This document shows, piece after piece, positions 32,347-36,101 of a stretch of DNA of 36,101 nucleotides. A program made the translations under genes and the position numbers. Below the pieces are notes generated by a model, which was given only the letters and a program-made list of their open reading frames with translations, did not search any database and was not told the DNA's origin. The first letter of the stretch is position 1; each line of letters opens with the position of its first letter. Origin of the DNA: Pseudomonadota bacterium (GTDB taxonomy: Bacteria; Pseudomonadota; Gammaproteobacteria; Burkholderiales; Thiobacillaceae); contig JAJZRE010000026.1 in assembly GCA_021802945.1 (NCBI GenBank), positions 1 through 36,101 of the forward strand. Reading direction: 5' to 3'.

Positions 32347-33900
32347 TCACGTCCCGCCGCCATGGAATTCGACGCCTGGCTGCCGCTCCGGAAGGGATTC
32401 GACCAGCAGTGCCCGACGCGCATGGGCCATTGCCTCGACGCCGGATTCATCCAGATACGATTTGGCGTCGGACACCGCGGCGGCCAGCAATTCGGCCGCG
32501 AGTGCGTCGGGGTCGCGTCCCACCGATCTGGCCAGCGCCCTGAGTTCGACGCAGGGATCCTGCGGCAGCCGGATCTCCAGCGGCTTGCCGCTCCCCGCGG
32601 CGGCCACGGGCGGCGACACCGGCTCACCGCCTTTTTCCGCCAGCACGCGGCTCATCACGCCGGCGATCCGTGATGCGGCGGAAGGCGACTGGCCCGCCGG
32701 TTGCAGGCGGATCCTGTTGACGAAATATTTTTCAAAGTCGACCTTGGCCTGGTGCACCCAGCGCCCCTGGCGCATCCAGTTGATGTCGCGCAGCGGCACC
32801 TGGGGTTCCGCCAGATACGCGGCGCCGTTTGTACCCATGTCGGTCAGCCATTTGGCACGCTGCGGCACGTGGCTCGCCAACGGCGCATCGCCGATCTGGG
32901 CGAGGATGTTCTGCACCACGATCTCCCCGGCCTTGGAAATGGAGTACACCGAATCGGGTGCGCCCACCGGCACCGGCGTCGTGTCCACCGCCGGCTGCGC
33001 AACGCAGGCGCCCAGGGCGAATACGTTGGGGAAATCCGGGTTGCGCAGGTATTCGTCCACCACCACCAGCCCGCGGCCGTCCACCAGCCCGGTCGAGTTG
33101 CGCAGCGCCGGCACGCCGCCGAATGCCGGCCAGTAAACCGAATAGGCATAGGGCAGGTCGTGGGTCTGCTTGTCGTTGCCGGCGGCGTCGACCTCGACGA
33201 GGTGAATGGTGTCCTTGTCGATGCGCTGCGTGCGCGCATTGCAGATGACGCTGATCTTGGTGTCGACCAGCGCGGCGGTGACCGCGCCGCGGCTGGGGCC
33301 TTCGCGGCCGAGCCCGAGATGGCCGGGCCAGGGTTCGGGGGTGACCAGGGTGATCGTCACCCGCTCGCGGATGTTGCGGCGCTTGAGGTCGGCGTCGATC
33401 AGGAAGGCATATTCATAGAGCGGGCCCAGTACGCTGGCGCCCGGCGCCGCGCCGATCACGATGGGGCCCGGGCGGCGCACGAATTCGCGGTAGGCAGCCA
33501 GCGCACGTTCGGCCTGATCGATGTGGATCACCGACTGGGTATGCTCGGCCAGGCCCGGAACCTCGCCGGTCATGCCCTCCGCGCCGGTGGCGATCAGCAG
33601 ATAGTCGTAGAACAGCACGTCGCCGTTCTCCAGATCGACCTGGATGACGTCGGGCTGGATGCGCTTGACCCCGCTCTGGATGAACTTGATGCCGCGCGAT
33701 TCGAGATAGGGGCCGATCGGGAAAGCGATGTCGGATCGCTCGCGCCAGCCCATGGCGATCCACGGATTCGACGGCACGAAGTGGAAGTAGGGCTTGTCCG
33801 ACACCACCGTCACCTCGTCGTGCGGTCCCAGTTTGGATTTGAGGGCATAGGCCGCGGTCACGCCCGCGATGCCGGCACCCAGGACGACAACATGTGTCAT
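32347..33900 (-). CDS. Sulfide:quinone oxidoreductase-like flavoprotein with C-terminal extension
   Basis: FAD-dependent membrane-associated oxidoreductase, 517 aa. VVVLGAGIAGVTAAYAL is the FAD motif, DYLLIATGAEG the second strand, FVPSNPWIAMGW the SQR/flavocytochrome c family segment, and PVPVGAPDSVYSISKAGEI the region near the quinone pocket. The cysteine of the SQR motif GAxxGAScFGPxYE is Val157 (GAAPGASVLGPLYE); Cys220 and Cys299 remain. Ordinary sulfide chemistry using a two-cysteine site is therefore doubtful. Residues after about 400 form an extension (PSAASRIAGVMSRVLAEKGG; PLEIRLPQDPC and SVGRDPDALAAELL) not typical of SQR. AGGAG precedes the ATG. It lies 43 bp after narI and is probably co-transcribed. 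Confidence 0.78.
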   Translation of the reverse strand: MTHVVVLGAGIAGVTAAYALKSKLGPHDEVTVVSDKPYFHFVPSNPWIAMGWRERSDIAFPIGPYLESRGIKFIQSGVKRIQPDVIQVDLENGDVLFYDYLLIATGAEGMTGEVPGLAEHTQSVIHIDQAERALAAYREFVRRPGPIVIGAAPGASVLGPLYEYAFLIDADLKRRNIRERVTITLVTPEPWPGHLGLGREGPSRGAVTAALVDTKISVICNARTQRIDKDTIHLVEVDAAGNDKQTHDLPYAYSVYWPAFGGVPALRNSTGLVDGRGLVVVDEYLRNPDFPNVFALGACVAQPAVDTTPVPVGAPDSVYSISKAGEIVVQNILAQIGDAPLASHVPQRAKWLTDMGTNGAAYLAEPQVPLRDINWMRQGRWVHQAKVDFEKYFVNRIRLQPAGQSPSAASRIAGVMSRVLAEKGGEPVSPPVAAAGSGKPLEIRLPQDPCVELRALARSVGRDPDALAAELLAAAVSDAKSYLDESGVEAMAHARRALLVESLPERQPGVEFHGGGT

Positions 33901-33943
33901 TTCAGTCTCCTATTTCAGTTGCGGCAGCTTGGGGGCGCGCTGT

Positions 33944-34627
33944 TCAGGCGCGGGGGCGCACAAGCTGCCAGGCACGCACCGCGTAGGTCGTTGCGGCAAA
34001 GCCGCTCCACACATGCACCAGACGGGTGAACGGGAAGACGAGGAAGATCGTCATGCCGAGGAACAGGTGCGTCTTGAACACCCAGCCCGCACCGGCCAGC
34101 AGTTCGACCGCACCGCCGCGGAAGGTGACGATGCGCTGCGCCCACTCGGCCAGCCGGATCATCATGCTGCCGTCCAGGTGCTGGGCCGACAGCGGAATGG
34201 TCGCCAGTCCCAGGAGCAGCTGCAGCCACAGCAGCAGCAGGATCAGGATGTCGCTGAATTTCGAGGTGGCGCGGATGCGCGGCTCGGTCAGGCGGCGGTG
34301 CAGCAGCAGCGAGATCCCGATGAACGCGAGCGTGCCGGCGGTGCCGCCCGACACCATCGCGAGCACCTGCTTGGCGCCGGCGCTGATGAAGGGCTCATAC
34401 ACGAAATGCGGCGTCAGCATGCCGAAGAAGTGGCCGAAGAACAGGAACAGGACGCCGACGTGGAACAGGTTGCTGCCCAGCCGCAGCTGGCCGCGTTTGA
34501 GCAATTGCGACGAATCGCTCTTCCATGTGTACTGCTCGCGGTCGAAGCGGATCAGGCTGCCGAGCAGGAAGATCGTCAGGGCGATGTAGGGGTAGATTCC
34601 GAACAGGAACGTTTGCGAGTAGGACAT
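33944..34627 (-). CDS. narI: Respiratory nitrate reductase gamma subunit (cytochrome b)
   Basis: Membrane di-haem subunit that oxidises quinol and feeds NarH, 227 aa with five helices. Haem ligands are at the positions known from E. coli: His56 (NLFHVG), His66 (FGHFFG), His187 (KTHLFLG) and His205 (RLVHVWSG). It follows narJ by 16 bp. Length and helices are complete. Confidence 0.97.
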   Translation of the reverse strand: MSYSQTFLFGIYPYIALTIFLLGSLIRFDREQYTWKSDSSQLLKRGQLRLGSNLFHVGVLFLFFGHFFGMLTPHFVYEPFISAGAKQVLAMVSGGTAGTLAFIGISLLLHRRLTEPRIRATSKFSDILILLLLWLQLLLGLATIPLSAQHLDGSMMIRLAEWAQRIVTFRGGAVELLAGAGWVFKTHLFLGMTIFLVFPFTRLVHVWSGFAATTYAVRAWQLVRPRA

Positions 34628-34643
34628 TTTCAGATCCTCCTGA

Positions 34644-35309
34644 TCAATGCGTTGAGGCGGCCGCCTGGCGGCGCGATGCCGGCATCTGCATCACCGACAC
34701 CTGCGGGCCTGGCTTGAGCAAAGGTTCGACGCCATCGGCCGACGGGCCGAACAGTTCCATCGCCTCGTCCATGTCGCGCACCGGCGGCTCGGCCAGTTCC
34801 TGCGCCGCCACCGGCGACAGCGCTTCCAGCACCTGGAACACGGTGGCATAGGGGCTGCCGTTGGCGTCGAGCTTGCGGCCGATGGCGGCGAGCACGTGCA
34901 CGGCGTCGCCGAGCAGTTCAAGGGCCTCGTCGGCCGGCAGCAGCGAGAGGAACTCGAGGAACAGCGGAACGTAATCCGGCAGTTCCGCGGCGCTGGCGTC
35001 GAAATCGCGCTTCCAGTATTCCTGCAGCAGGTCGATCATCGCCGAGCCGCGGTCGCGCGATTCGCCGTGGATGTGCTCGAACAGATGCAGCGAGTGCGAG
35101 GGATTGCGGTCGAAGGTGGCGACGTAGTTTTCCTGCAGCGCGATCAGTTCCGACTCGTGCAGCAGATCGAACAGCGGCGCCAGGCGGATGGCCGCGCTGC
35201 CGTTTGATCCGGCTTCGTCGATCAGCGCCGCATGCAGCTCGGGCAGCGCGGCCAGCCACTCGGATTCCGGGTAGCACAGCAGCAGGGACAGGACTTTGAA
35301 GGTTTTCAT
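34644..35309 (-). CDS. narJ: Nitrate reductase assembly chaperone NarJ
   Basis: Cytoplasmic redox-enzyme maturation protein of 221 aa that helps insert the molybdenum cofactor into NarG and couple NarGH to NarI. Family motifs: FKVLSLLLCYPESEWLAAL, ALQENYVATFDRNPSHSLHLFEHIHGESRDRGSAM and LLPADEALELLGDAVHVLAAIGRKL. The last 40 residues (LFGPSADGVEPLLKPGPQ to the end) are less conserved. It lies 12 bp after narH and 16 bp before narI. Confidence 0.96.
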   Translation of the reverse strand: MKTFKVLSLLLCYPESEWLAALPELHAALIDEAGSNGSAAIRLAPLFDLLHESELIALQENYVATFDRNPSHSLHLFEHIHGESRDRGSAMIDLLQEYWKRDFDASAAELPDYVPLFLEFLSLLPADEALELLGDAVHVLAAIGRKLDANGSPYATVFQVLEALSPVAAQELAEPPVRDMDEAMELFGPSADGVEPLLKPGPQVSVMQMPASRRQAAASTH

Positions 35310-35321
35310 GGTGCGGGCTCC

Positions 35322-36101
35322 TTAACCGGTTTTCTTCTTGGCGTGCAGCTGGGACAGATCGACCGGCACGGCATTCTTGCGGTTGCCGAAGAGCGTGGTC
35401 TTGGGCGTTACGCCGTCCGAGCATCCGTTGCCGAAAGTGAAGCCGCAGCTCGACTTTTCCTCGAAGGTGTTGAGCGCCTCTTCGCGGTGACCGGACGGAA
35501 TGACGAAGCGGTCCTCGTAGTTAGCGATCGCCAGGTAGCGGTACATCTCGTCGGCCTGCGCCGAGGTCAGCCCCACCTGGTCGAGCGCGGCGGTGTTGGG
35601 AATGCCTTCCACCGATTTGCCGCGCATGTAGGCGCGCATCGCCAGCAGGCGGTCGAGCGCGGTGACGATCGGCTTTTCCTTGCCGCCGGTGAGCAGGTTG
35701 GCGAGATAGGTGATCGGGATGCGCAGCGACTTGGTGTCGGGGATGATGCCGTTCATGCCCATCTGGCCGGATTCGGCCGCGGCCTGGATCGGGGAGAGCG
35801 GCGGCACGTACCACACCATCGGCAGGGTGCGGTATTCCGGGTGCAGCGGGAAGGCGATCTTCCAGTCGATCGCCATCTTGTACACCGGCGAGTTCACCGC
35901 GGCGTCGAGCCAGGCTTCCGGGATGCCTTCGGCGCGCGCGGCGGCGATGACTTCGGGATCGTTGGGGTCGAGGAAGATCTTCAGCTGCGCCTCGTAGAGT
36001 TCCTTCTCGTCGGTCACGCTGGCGGCTTCCTCGATGCGGTCGGCGTCGTACAGGATCACGCCGAGGTAGCGGATGCGGCCGACGCAGGATTCCGAGCACA
36101 C
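35322..36101 (-). CDS. narH: Respiratory nitrate reductase beta subunit, C-terminal part (cut by window edge)
   Basis: Iron-sulfur subunit that carries electrons from NarI to NarG. Only the last 259 codons are in the window; the frame enters at base 36101 with VCSESCVGRIRYLGVILYDADRI, the NarH segment binding one of its clusters. LDPNDPEVIAAARAEGIPEAWLDAAVNSPVYKM, FPLHPEYRTLPMVWYVPPLSPI and IPSGHREE are typical NarH. The C-terminal tail (CGFTFGNGCSDGVTPKTTLFGNRK) matches the family. The 5' cluster-binding part and narG lie outside. Confidence 0.97.
   Translation of the reverse strand: MCSESCVGRIRYLGVILYDADRIEEAASVTDEKELYEAQLKIFLDPNDPEVIAAARAEGIPEAWLDAAVNSPVYKMAIDWKIAFPLHPEYRTLPMVWYVPPLSPIQAAAESGQMGMNGIIPDTKSLRIPITYLANLLTGGKEKPIVTALDRLLAMRAYMRGKSVEGIPNTAALDQVGLTSAQADEMYRYLAIANYEDRFVIPSGHREEALNTFEEKSSCGFTFGNGCSDGVTPKTTLFGNRKNAVPVDLSQLHAKKKTG

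Overview
The window is high-GC, densely packed chromosomal DNA. It looks like a chemolithotrophic, denitrification-capable betaproteobacterium, most likely of the Thiobacillus/Hydrogenophilales type. That assignment is inference from gene content: scpA-scpB-rluB and yffB-dapE-prmB operons of betaproteobacterial style, a soluble group 3b [NiFe]-hydrogenase, narHJI, NnrS, an SQR-like flavoprotein and a DsrC-family protein. There are no rRNA or tRNA genes, no CRISPR array and no intact insertion sequence.

Layout. 1-2319 (+): chromosome segregation (scpA, scpB) and rRNA pseudouridylation (rluB). 2348-3013 (-): an MscS-related membrane protein. 3171-7698 (+): a five-gene operon for an NAD(P)-linked group 3b hydrogenase (beta, gamma, small and large subunits) plus its maturation protease, all joined by 4-bp or smaller overlaps. 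7823-10110 (+): a 14-codon leader overlapping a periplasmic-binding GGDEF-EAL protein. 10111-12502 (-): yffB-dapE-prmB. 12585-17318 (+): an Atm1-type ABC exporter, an MFS protein, a GNAT and an FAD oxidoreductase; two of these carry copies of a short interspersed repeat in their N-termini. 17348-18601 (-): cbpM-cbpA. 18698-19052 (-): a diguanylate cyclase remnant (CZB sensor joined to the last residues of a GGDEF domain). 19123-19995 (-): a SUMF1 protein. 20230-21099 (+): a ferritin-like diiron protein ending in a very strong terminator.

21409-24057 (+) is a bufferin-type RiPP metallophore cluster: precursor bufA1, MNIO enzyme bufB, partner bufC and a DoxX membrane protein. 24058-25947 is compositionally different. 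It holds an outer-membrane-type protein and a secreted protein with a hexapeptide ERPERV repeat, flanked by gene-free DNA containing a nested inverted repeat.

25948-28641 (-) reads as one fluoride-responsive transcription unit: a fluoride (crcB-type) riboswitch, crcB, a HIT hydrolase, a DUF190 protein, a 92-aa chimera that appears to be the deletion scar of an antiporter gene and a universal-stress gene, and an MFS transporter. 28842-30623 (-) is gamma-glutamyltransferase. 30708-36101 (-) is the anaerobic/sulfur block: narH (cut by the window edge), narJ, narI, an SQR-like flavoprotein with a long C-terminal extension, a DsrC-family protein lacking the terminal redox cysteine, and NnrS.

The items most worth following are the bufferin cluster, the fluoride operon with its gene-fusion scar, the nar-linked SQR-like/DsrC-like pair, the decayed zinc-sensing cyclase and the ERPERV repeat protein with its outer-membrane partner. 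All assignments come from reading motifs by eye; no database search was run.
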